From assembly GCF_014695775.1 (NCBI RefSeq), contig NZ_JACJOX010000012.1, positions 18,523 through 82,522 on the forward strand: a DNA stretch of 64,000 nt. Direction: 5' to 3'. Source of the stretch: Leptolyngbya sp. FACHB-60. GTDB taxonomy: Bacteria; Cyanobacteriota; Cyanobacteriia; Phormidesmidales; Phormidesmidaceae. The notes below the pieces were generated by a model, which saw only the letters and a list, made by a program, of their open reading frames with translations, did no database searches and was not told the DNA's origin. Shown here piece after piece: positions 27,357-35,827 of the stretch. Made by a program: the position numbers and the translations under genes. Positions within the stretch are counted from its first letter, which is position 1. The number at the start of each line of letters is the position of its first letter.

Positions 27357-27360
27357 ACTT

Positions 27361-27739
27361 TGTCACCTCCTAAAATTCCCTTTCAGACAGCTCTTGGGAG
27401 TTTGCAATATTTTGCTGAACTAATTTCGATCTAGTGCGGTAGGTTTCGGGTCTGAGATTACGGCGGCTGTCCGTAGTTTTTGTTTTTTGCCCTTGAAGGT
27501 TGGGTAAGTTGGGACGCTATACCTAAACCCTTAGTCATTGGGCATTTCAGCAAATCCCAGCCTCATCCCAACCCCTAAATAGGTTGGGTAAGTTGGGATG
27601 GGGGACAGGAATTGTCATTGTTATAGGTATTCTAGGGATCCAATTAAGTCACTTGAATCTGTGGCAAAGTTCCAGTTGTTGCCCTTGGTCTTAGGAAAGC
27701 TAAGCAAGGAGCATGGCGGCCTTTCTTAGATAAAACTCT
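27361..27739. other. Decayed left edge of the island
   Basis: No gene is visible. Two copies of AGGTTGGGTAAGTTGGGA (27502 and 27582) occur. The same motif, inverted and with one change, follows the VapE-like fragment at about 56.55 kb, where it is in the 3' flank of that gene. This suggests a remnant of a related replication-protein gene end on the minus strand. Confidence 0.4.
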
Positions 27740-28150
27740 ATGCAGCTCAATCTATTGGTATTGCCAGAGGGGCTTGAACGCACCTTAACTAATGCCCTTA
27801 CCCTCTGTGCCCATCAAGCAGACCCCATCGATCTGACCTACCTGGGCAATCGTGTTCATGCTCATCTCCAGCGGGCACACTTTGCGGCCCAGGCTGCCTT
27901 GATGGTAAACATGGCCCTGGCGGAGGCGATCGCCGCCACCTACACCCATTTGCTCAGCCACTAGCCTACTCTAGCCGATCTGGCGACGCCCTGGCTGAAG
28001 GGGGCCAGGCTCTACTTTGTCGAAACCGACGACGATGACCCCAACTTTGACTCGCCCATTGGCTTTGAGGATAATGTAGAGGTGCTCAATGCCTGCTTGC
28101 GTATGGCAGGGTTAGAGGAGCTTTGCCTAAGCCCAGAGGATTTTAATTAA
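27740..28150 (+). pseudogene. Unidentified gene interrupted by an in-frame amber codon
   Basis: Reading from ATG 27740, a 74-codon frame ends at TAG 27962-27964. The same frame then continues for 61 codons of convincing coding sequence (PTLADLATPWLKGARLYFV ... CLSPEDFN) to TAA 28148-28150. The two halves therefore look like one protein of about 136 residues with a nonsense mutation. Its stop overlaps the start of the helicase fragment (TAATGG), as in an operon. I do not recognise the family. Confidence 0.6.
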
Positions 28151-28365
28151 TGGCATCCCCCCTATCCATTGCTCCCGGAATGCGAGTGCTTTGTCGAGAT
28201 GCAGAGTGGCTAGTGCAGCGGGTCGATGCTGCAAACGACGCGGGCACCCAGCACGCCGTGCAAGTTGTAGGGATGGATGACCTGGTGCGGGGGTGTCAGG
28301 CGGTGTTTCTCACCCAGCTCGATCGCATCGAACCGGTTGACCCCAGAAAGACTCGACTGGCCGCT
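28150..28365 (+). pseudogene. N-terminal fragment of an SNF2-type (DrmD-like) helicase
   Basis: About 70 residues starting MASPLSIAPGMRVLCRDAEW and ending near IEPVDPRKTRL match the N-terminal segment of the large SNF2-related helicases found in bacterial defence loci such as DISARM (DrmD). After about 28365 homology stops and the frame runs into antisense of the next gene. A protein of roughly 1,000 residues is thus reduced to its start. Family assignment is from memory of the N-terminal pattern. Confidence 0.5.
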
Positions 28366-28801
28366 AGTCAACGGAACCGGTCGATAGCTCCGTTAGCACC
28401 CAGTTGTAGGTGGCGATCGCCAACTCAATCCTGGCGGCCCGGTGGCCTAGGGCGTACTGCTGCATAGCGTTGGCAAAGGTAGCCAGCACCCGTAGCGCCA
28501 TAAAACGCTCAGTAGCGCGGGTAGCCAGCCAGCGTGAGGCGGCTAGGGGTAATGCCGCTTCCATAGCCTGGGGTGAAGCCTCAGTGGGGTGAGTCAAAAG
28601 CCATTGATACACCGGGGCGGCATCACCTTGGTGCTGGGCAATGAGCTGCCACAAAAAGCTCAGGCATCCGGCGTAGTACTCGCGCGAGGCAGTTTTCACA
28701 GAGAACTCCAGAGTTGTGATGGGGTTAGCTTCATCGTGGAAAACCGATTTCCGCACCCCATAAGCTAGACCCTGAATTGGCGAGCGTTGGAGACAGTTCA
28801 A
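28364..28801 (-). CDS. Hypothetical helical protein (possibly a fragment)
   Basis: A 145-residue alpha-helical protein, rich in Ala, Leu and Trp, with no signal or membrane segment. The pattern AIATYNWVLTEL near the C-terminus is TPR-like. Its 3' end coincides with the breakpoint of the helicase fragment, so it may be a truncated piece brought in by rearrangement. Function unknown. Confidence 0.5.
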   Translation of the reverse strand: MNCLQRSPIQGLAYGVRKSVFHDEANPITTLEFSVKTASREYYAGCLSFLWQLIAQHQGDAAPVYQWLLTHPTEASPQAMEAALPLAASRWLATRATERFMALRVLATFANAMQQYALGHRAARIELAIATYNWVLTELSTGSVD

Positions 28802-29417
28802 CTGGGCTAAGGGGCAAACTAAACTTCCGTGGCGGGGTCAATTGCAAAAGTGACTTAACGAGAGATTGATGGCTGGATGTTTGGAAACTGGAAGCGATCG
28901 CCGATACCTGCTCACTGTCAGGGGACTTGCAAGTATTTAAGTGCAGGGCGCATTCAGCTATAGAGCTTATCCCTGGCGAAAGCTTTCCGGCAGGGGGCCG
29001 TCATGGGCGTAGAGAGCCAGCCCCAAGCAGGTTGACATGATCATCGTTCTGTACTCGCCTATGTACGGCGGGTATTGGTTGGTAAATAAGGAGGTTTCTA
29101 AGAAAGACGATACCCCTAGGTAGAGGCGTGAGGCCTGCGCTTTGAAGAGACCGCAAAATCCTCGGGTATTTTCGTTGCCAAAATTATCCTAAAACAACCC
29201 CTAGGTCGTAAAGCGGGTTCAGCCCAAATATTTTAGCGTATCAGGAAATTTCGGAGGGGATCTCAGGTATCCCCTGATATAGCATCCGGCGGGTTGCCCT
29301 TAGGTTAGAGGGAAGAAAAGGCAGGATCCCCTCAGCTCGGGCGTTGATGTCATTGACGTGACCAACGCGGCCACCCTGCCGTCTTGTCAAGCCCCCCCTC
29401 TATCAGCGGTTATAGTC
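28802..29417 (+). promoter_or_regulatory. Upstream region of the CBS-GAF kinase operon
   Basis: About 600 noncoding bases. TATCAGG (29239-29245) pairs with CCTGATA (29273-29279), and GGGGAT (29256-29261) with ATCCCC (29269-29274), so alternative hairpins could form in the leader. Nothing else is recognised. Confidence 0.35.
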
Positions 29418-32400
29418 ATGCCCAACCTTCAAACCGCAAATTTTGCCCAAAATCACAAACCCGAGGCCCTCTGGTCGCTAGGGACTACCCTGACGATGGT
29501 GCCTCAAACCGCTACTCTTCAAGAGGTGATCAGCTACCTGAGCGACGACTCGATTCAGGGGCATAGCTGCGTGCTGGTGGTGCAGGGAAATCAGCTGGTG
29601 GGGCTCGTCACCGATCGCGATGCCATTCGCCTAGTAGTCAGCGGAGTGGATCTAAATACCCCGATTCACCAGCGCATGACCAGCTCCCCAACGGTGCTGC
29701 CGGTCAACGAAACCATCAGCGCCCTCGATATATTAGACCTTATGCGCCAGCGGCAAATTCACCATGTGCCTCTGGTCGATCACGATCAGCGTCCAGTGCG
29801 GTTGATTACCATCGATTCGCTCCAGCAAGCACTCCAGCCCCCCCACGTGCTTAAGCTACAGCGGGCGCAGTCGCGCATGGCATCTATAGTCACCGCCCAT
29901 CCCACCGACTCAGCTCTAGCTGTCGCGACGCAGCTGGCAGAATACCAGGTTAGCTGTGTTGCCGTGGTTGACCCCACCGCCGGGGTGTTGCTTGGTCTGG
30001 TACTGCGGCAGGATGTGCTGCGCTTTCAGGCGCGGCACATCGACCTGGCCCAGCTACCAGTGCGAGCCATGATGCGAGATCCGCAACTTTGCCTCAAACC
30101 CGACGATTCGCTCTGGCTAGCCTATCAAGAGATGAGCCAGCACCACCTACCCTGCCTAGTGGTGAGCACCCCTGAGCAGCAGCCCCTGGGGGTGATCAGT
30201 CAGTCAGACCTGCTATACAGCCTTGACCTGCGCGAACTGCAAGCCTCTTTTAGCCATTTGTGGCAGTCCTTTAAGCAGTCTGACAGCGAGAAGGTCGAGA
30301 TCTGGAAAAGCCACAGCTCCGAGCTAGAACGCTTAGTGCAGGGGCGTACCGAACAGCTCGAAGAACAAGCCAAGTGCGATCGCCTGCTCACTACCCTCAC
30401 CCAGCGCATCCACGAATCCCTTGAAGTGCAAGATGTTCTCTCCACTACGGTGGGGGAAGTACGGCAGCTACTCCAGGCCGATCGCGCCCTAATCTATCGG
30501 TTTGACGCCGGCTCCATAGGCACCGTGGCCGTAGAGGCAGTAGTCCCCCCATGGAATTCGCTGCTGGGCCACACCATTGAAGATCACTATTTTGAGCAGC
30601 ACTGCGCTGAGGCTTACCGCTACGGCCACATCCAGGCGGTCGAAGATATTCAGCGGGCGGGCCTCAGCCCCTGCCACATTGCCCTGCTTGAAGGCCTGCA
30701 AATCAGAGCAAATCTGGTGGTGCCCATTGTTTGCAACCACAAGCTCTGGGGGTTACTGGTCATTAACCAGTGCGACAGCTCTCGGCGCTGGCGCGACTGG
30801 GAAATTCGCCTAGTGAAGCAGCTGGCGCGATCGGTGGCCATTGCTGTGCGCCAGTCAGAGCTGTACCAAAAGCTCCAGGAGGATATCGAAGCCCGTAAAC
30901 AGTATGAGCTTCACCTGCAACAGCTGAACGATCAGCTAGAGCAGCGGGTGGAAGAACGCACCGCCTCCTGGCGTCAGGTAACCGAAAAGCTGAGCCAAGA
31001 AGTAGACCAGCGTCGCCAGGCCGAGAAGACCCTGTCCCAAATCAACCAGCAGCTTCAGGCTGTACTCGATGCGGTACCCGCCATAGTGTCGTGGGTCAGC
31101 GCCGAAGGCCTCTACCTGGGCTGCAACCACCGTCTAGCCACCTCTTACAAGCTCTTACCCACCAACTTTATTGGCCAGCCCCTGGGCTTTTTGGGTGAAG
31201 AGTCACCGTTCTGTAGCTTTGCCAAAAGCTTTTTGGCCGGCAGCGACAGCATCGTTCGGCAGGAACTACAGTTTGCGATGAACGGAATAGCTAGCAACTG
31301 GCTGCTGGTGGCCCAAAGGTACGACCAGGGCGGCGCAGCGGTGTTTGTGGGGCTGGATATCAGCGATCGCGAGCAGGCTAAAGCTGCCTTACAAACTAGC
31401 GAAATTAAGTTTCGCAGCCTGGTCGAGCAGACCAACGACTGGGTCTGGGAAATTGATCGTCAGTTTAGCTTTAGCTACATCAACCCCCGTGCTAGCGAAA
31501 TTCTCGACTGCCCCGCTGAAGCGATTCTCAACCACTGCTTTACAGACTTTATGGCCGACGACGAGGCAGTGCGCTTTAGCACCATTTTGACGCTGCTGGT
31601 GGGCCAGCGCCAGCCCTTCATCCAGCTTGAGGCCACCTGCCTGCGCCCCAGCGGCGAGACCGTCACCCTCGACATCAGTGGCTCGCCAATCTTTACCCCC
31701 GAGGGTGAGTTTGAGGGCTACCGGGGCATCACCCGCGACATCACCGAACGCAAGCAGATCGAAGTCAACATTCGCAAAGCCCTCACCCGCGAAAAAGAGT
31801 TGAGCGACCTCAAAACCCGCTTTATCGCCATGGCCTCCCACGAGTTTCGCACCCCGCTAACCACCATTTTGGCTTCTGCCGAAACCCTGGAGCGCTACAG
31901 CCACAAGTTCACCCCCGAAAAGCAACAAACCATACTCAAGCGCATTCAAACCTCGGTGCATCACATCATTGGCCTGCTCAACGACGTGCTCACCGTGGGC
32001 AAAGCCGAAGCGGGCAAGCTGGCTTGCACCCTGGCCCCCATTGACCTGCACCAGTTTTGCCGCGACCTAGTCGAAGAGGTGCAGTTTGCCCAGGTCAGTA
32101 CTGCCAGCTCCATCGAGTTCAGCACCACTGGCGATCGATTCCAGGTGCTGGCCGACGAAAAGCTGCTGCGACATGTTTTGCTCAACCTGCTCTCTAACGC
32201 GGTGAAATATTCCCCCGAGCATACCCCGGTTACCTTTGCGGTGACCTGTGGTGACGGCGAAAGCGTGTTTCAGGTGAGCGATCGCGGCATTGGCATTCCC
32301 CCCACCGACCAAGCCCAGCTCTTCGGAGCCTTTCACCGGGCCGACAACGTGGGGAATATCTCCGGCACCGGCCTCGGCTTGGTAATCGCCAAGCGGGCCG

Positions 32401-32504
32401 CCGAAGCCCATCAGGGGCGCATCTCGTTTGTGAGCAAGGTGGGCCTAGGCACCACCTTCACTGTTGTATTACCCCTTGTTCTGTGGAGTGACCATCATGG
32501 CTAA
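29418..32504 (+). CDS. Sensor histidine kinase: 4 CBS - GAF - PAS - PAS - HisKA - HATPase
   Basis: About 1,028 residues. Two CBS pairs (about 20-280), a coiled coil, and a GAF domain (about 320-490) with the GLSPCHIALL Cys-His pair at the bilin-binding position of cyanobacteriochrome GAFs. Then another coiled coil, two PAS domains, HisKA with MASHEFRTPLTTIL, and an ATPase domain with LLNLLSNAVKYS, VSDRGIGIP and GTGLGLVIAK. There are no membrane helices, so it is cytosolic. CBS pairs bind adenylates, so energy charge and possibly light could be integrated. The ATG at 29418 is preferred over the GTG at 29358, because the paralogue at 54082 has the same 18-residue spacing from its ATG to the first CBS strand. 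It overlaps the next gene by 8 bases. Confidence 0.88.
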   Translation: MPNLQTANFAQNHKPEALWSLGTTLTMVPQTATLQEVISYLSDDSIQGHSCVLVVQGNQLVGLVTDRDAIRLVVSGVDLNTPIHQRMTSSPTVLPVNETISALDILDLMRQRQIHHVPLVDHDQRPVRLITIDSLQQALQPPHVLKLQRAQSRMASIVTAHPTDSALAVATQLAEYQVSCVAVVDPTAGVLLGLVLRQDVLRFQARHIDLAQLPVRAMMRDPQLCLKPDDSLWLAYQEMSQHHLPCLVVSTPEQQPLGVISQSDLLYSLDLRELQASFSHLWQSFKQSDSEKVEIWKSHSSELERLVQGRTEQLEEQAKCDRLLTTLTQRIHESLEVQDVLSTTVGEVRQLLQADRALIYRFDAGSIGTVAVEAVVPPWNSLLGHTIEDHYFEQHCAEAYRYGHIQAVEDIQRAGLSPCHIALLEGLQIRANLVVPIVCNHKLWGLLVINQCDSSRRWRDWEIRLVKQLARSVAIAVRQSELYQKLQEDIEARKQYELHLQQLNDQLEQRVEERTASWRQVTEKLSQEVDQRRQAEKTLSQINQQLQAVLDAVPAIVSWVSAEGLYLGCNHRLATSYKLLPTNFIGQPLGFLGEESPFCSFAKSFLAGSDSIVRQELQFAMNGIASNWLLVAQRYDQGGAAVFVGLDISDREQAKAALQTSEIKFRSLVEQTNDWVWEIDRQFSFSYINPRASEILDCPAEAILNHCFTDFMADDEAVRFSTILTLLVGQRQPFIQLEATCLRPSGETVTLDISGSPIFTPEGEFEGYRGITRDITERKQIEVNIRKALTREKELSDLKTRFIAMASHEFRTPLTTILASAETLERYSHKFTPEKQQTILKRIQTSVHHIIGLLNDVLTVGKAEAGKLACTLAPIDLHQFCRDLVEEVQFAQVSTASSIEFSTTGDRFQVLADEKLLRHVLLNLLSNAVKYSPEHTPVTFAVTCGDGESVFQVSDRGIGIPPTDQAQLFGAFHRADNVGNISGTGLGLVIAKRAAEAHQGRISFVSKVGLGTTFTVVLPLVLWSDHHG

Positions 32505-33582
32505 GATTTTGGTGATCGAAGACGAAGCTGGGGTACGCGACAGCATCGTTGACATTCTCAACGCCGAAGATTTTATTGTTGACAGCGCCGCCAATGGCGA
32601 GGAGGGCCTGCGCCAAATTCACGAATTTAAGCCCGATATGGTGATCTGCGATGTGATGATGCCCGTGCTCGACGGCTTCGGCGTGTTGAAGCAGATCCGC
32701 CAAGATCCCGGCTTGGCCACCCTGCCCTTCGTATTTCTCACCGCCAAAGCCGAACGGGTCGACTTTCGCAGCGGTATGGATCTGGGGGCCGATGACTATC
32801 TCACCAAGCCCTTCACCCACGATGATCTGCTGCGTATGATTCACACCCGTCTGGAGGCTAATACTGCTGTGGAGCACAAGACTCAGCAGCAGCTTAGTGC
32901 CCTCCGCAGCAGTATTAGCATCGCCCTGCCCCGCGAGCTGGGTGCCCCCATGAAAGAAGTGCTCAAGCTAGCCACCACACTAATCGAAAAGGCCGCGACC
33001 CTGGAGCCTGAAGAGATTGTCACCCTGGCCAGGGCTATCCACCGCAATTCTCATCGCACCGCCCGCCTGACCCAAAACATGATGCTGTTTGCCAAGCTTG
33101 AGCGGCTTAGCCCTGAGCAGATCTCCGCTGAAACTCTTCAGCACCAGCACACCGATCGCGCCGACGAGGTGATCACCCAGGTTGCCCAGGCGCTGGCCTC
33201 CGACTACCTACGCGACGACGACCTAGAGATCTCCCTCGAGCACCTGGCTGTGCCCATGTCTGAAGCACAGCTGCGCAAGGTCTGCGAAGAGCTGCTCGAC
33301 AACGCTTTTAAGTTTTCTGAGGTAGGTACCCCAATCAAAATATTTGGGTCGTGCGGTGACGGTAAGGTCACCTTCTACGTCATCGACTATGGCCAGGGCA
33401 TGACCTCTGACCAGATCGCCCAAGTGGGGGCTTATCTTCAGTTTGAACCTGAGTCAGAAGCTACCGGCACTGGCCTGGGTCTCACCATTGCCAAACGCCT
33501 GGTCGAGCTGCATCGGGGCAAAGTGCTCATTGAGAGCATTCCTGGTCAGCAGACCATAGTGCGGGTGGCACTGCCCGACTAG
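32497..33582 (+). CDS. Response regulator fused to a kinase-like domain lacking the phospho-His
   Basis: 361 residues. REC domain at 1-120 with MVICDVMMPVLDGFGVL (phospho-acceptor Asp) and TKPF. A DHp-like segment follows (ISIALPRELGAPMKEVLKLA) that aligns with SHELRTPL of histidine kinases but has Arg in place of His. Then comes an ATPase domain with CEELLDNAFKFS, VIDYGQGM and GTGLGLTIAK. It probably cannot autophosphorylate at the usual His and may work as an ATP-binding output or scaffold for the upstream kinase. ATG 32497 lies inside the end of that gene, so the two are translationally coupled. Confidence 0.87.
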   Translation: MAKILVIEDEAGVRDSIVDILNAEDFIVDSAANGEEGLRQIHEFKPDMVICDVMMPVLDGFGVLKQIRQDPGLATLPFVFLTAKAERVDFRSGMDLGADDYLTKPFTHDDLLRMIHTRLEANTAVEHKTQQQLSALRSSISIALPRELGAPMKEVLKLATTLIEKAATLEPEEIVTLARAIHRNSHRTARLTQNMMLFAKLERLSPEQISAETLQHQHTDRADEVITQVAQALASDYLRDDDLEISLEHLAVPMSEAQLRKVCEELLDNAFKFSEVGTPIKIFGSCGDGKVTFYVIDYGQGMTSDQIAQVGAYLQFEPESEATGTGLGLTIAKRLVELHRGKVLIESIPGQQTIVRVALPD

Positions 33583-33685
33583 CCCCTCGGCTAGTGTCTA
33601 AAGGTTTCAGCCCCTACATCTTTTCTGCGCTGAAGTGTCTCTCTCATCATCAGGGCCCATTACATATAAAGGGGAGGTGCGTCTC

Positions 33686-35044
33686 ATGGGCAGCCCAACC
33701 CACCTCGTGCATCTAAAGCAAAAAATCGAAACCTGGAACCGTTGGCGCAATGACAACCCAACCATAAAACCCGATTTAAGCGAAGCCTACCTCTGCGCCA
33801 GTGACCTCAGCGCGGCTAACCAACAAGGCCGACCTGTACTCCGCCGATCTGTGGGGTGCCGACTTGAGCCATGCCGATGGGCGGGCTGCCAATCTCAGCA
33901 GCGCCAATCTGGGCAGCACCAACCTCGCTAGGGCCAACCTGGCCGAGGCCGAGTTGCTGGGTGCTAACCTCAGCCAGGCTGACCTGCGCGGCGCTAACCT
34001 GCACCGCGCTAATCTCAGCATGACTAACCTAGCAGGGGCCAACCTCACCGGGGCCGACCTGACTGGGGCCAACCTCAGGGGGCGAAGCTTACTAACGCCG
34101 CTCTCACCAACACTCGGCTAACTGGAGCTGATCTGACCGGCATCATGGTCAGCGATGTCGATATTGGCGTGCTGGCTACTCTAGAACACGTGACCTGCGA
34201 TCACGTTTACGTGCTGTCTTGCGTTGCTCAGGGGGGTAGTGGCGAGACGGCCAACACCTACACCGCTTGCTTTCGCTCAGCCCTGCATCAGTTTTACCAA
34301 AGCTTTGTGGAAGTCTGCGAAAACGATGGCCCTCACCACTACCGCATTGACTGGCCACCGTCTGTCAGGGCCGCTGGTCCTGACATCTACTTGCAATCGG
34401 TAGAGCTTCAGGGTGATGGCGACCTAATGGTGCGAGTGGGCGTGCCTGGCCTTAAGGCACCCCCACCGCCTACGGCGGAAAAGCCCACGGTGCAGCAATT
34501 GTTTAGCACCCTGGGCCGGGGCGAGTTCTATCGCCAGCAGCTGCAAGTCAAAGAAGAGCAGATGGCTACGGTGCAGCGACAAAATGACGAGCTGCTGGAG
34601 CTGCTCAAGGCCATGACCCAGCAAAACGTTTACGTTCAGTCTGTTTCTGTAATGGAGAATAACATTATGACTGGTGTATCTAAGTACGACATGCGCGGTG
34701 CCAACATCGGTAGCTTTGCCGACACCGTTGAGGCGGGCGGCCAGCAAAAATCGGTGCAGTATAACCAGCACGCGATGGATACAGTCTCTGATTTTGAACT
34801 GGTCACTCAGGTGGAAGAATTGCTGCAACAGTTGGCCGACCAGGCGGCCGAGGTGCCCGTCCATAAGCGGCCCCAGGTGGTGAACAACGCCCTGAAGAAA
34901 AAAGCTCGGGTTAACCCTGAGTTTAAAGCCCGGCTGCTCAAGGCCCTTGAGGCAGGCAGCGGCGAGCTCATTCGGGTATTCACCCAAAACCCCTACATCA
35001 GCATCCCTCTGGCCCTGGTAAAAGGCTGGGTGTCGGTAGCTTAG
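33686..35044 (+). pseudogene. Pentapeptide-repeat protein with two frameshifts
   Basis: A start at ATG 33686 (GGAGGTG upstream) leads into the first repeats ([18 protein letters not shown]). The reading then jumps frame near 33818 into [19 protein letters not shown] and about 13 further A(D/N)LXX repeats. It jumps back near 34080, inside GGGGG, to [18 protein letters not shown]. It then runs open to 35044 through a 300-residue C-terminal part with a Cys-rich segment, a coiled coil and a KYDMRGANIGSFADTVE motif typical of cyanobacterial effector-associated proteins. One base gained and one lost explain both shifts. The last 300 residues could still be made from ATG 34145. Confidence 0.75.
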
Positions 35045-35827
35045 CTGAAGCTTCTCTCCAGGTACAGGGACAAAAGTTGAATAAGGAGAGCCGCATATTA
35101 GGACTGGAGAGGATTTAACAAGCAAAGGGGTTATGTTTTCAGTGTTACTTAAACCTTAGGTCATTACCCCATCAGCACCCTTTTTATACAACAACGCCAT
35201 TAAGCGCTACAACTTTTTTCCTTGTACTGCAATCAAACCTTAAAAACTGTCGGCGGTTAGACTATGAGCTAGCTCATGAACAGGCTGAGCAGTATCTGTC
35301 ACACTACGGTTAAACGGGTGAAGTGAATGCCCGTTCACTTAGAAGTAGGTCTGAATCAATGAACTAGTGAAAAATTGCCTAAATCCCTCATTTCATCCTG
35401 AGCTTCAGTTTGGTTTAATCTACTTGCTCTACTTATGCTGGTTTGGTGCAGGTTTGTTGATGACGAGTAACCTGCTTAAAGGTCTTGGAGCCCAAGCCTA
35501 GTTCTTTCCTATAACTTCTCCAGCCCGATCGCTGAAATCAATGCCAAATCCTGTTTGATAACCCTTCATATTCCTCAGGGAAAAAATGCCATTTGTGCCT
35601 ACAGTTTGACCTTCGTAAAATCAGAATTATACGGTTCAGATTTAATATGAGATCGTTGCAGAACTGCTTATTGGAGTAATTGTCACAGTGACTCTGTTTC
35701 CGGTCCATAGTGAGTAATCTAAGACGTAATGATGAACTTTCTCGATTTATTTTGAATAGGAAAACCGAGCTGAATTGATCACAAATTCAACAATTTTTCT
35801 CTTGTTTAAAAAGGCGTTTAAATTATC
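35045..35827 (+). promoter_or_regulatory. AT-rich region upstream of norB
   Basis: About 780 bases without genes, AT-rich towards the end. A dyad TGAATT-N7-AATTCA lies at 35771-35789, about 40 bases before the norB start, a position suited to an operator. It is not a standard FNR/DNR site (TTGAT-N4-ATCAA), and I cannot name the factor. Confidence 0.4.

Noticed and set aside
35771..35789. FNR/DNR-type operator before norB
   Set aside because: The half-sites TTGAT and ATCAA with a four-base spacer are not present. Only a different dyad is supported.
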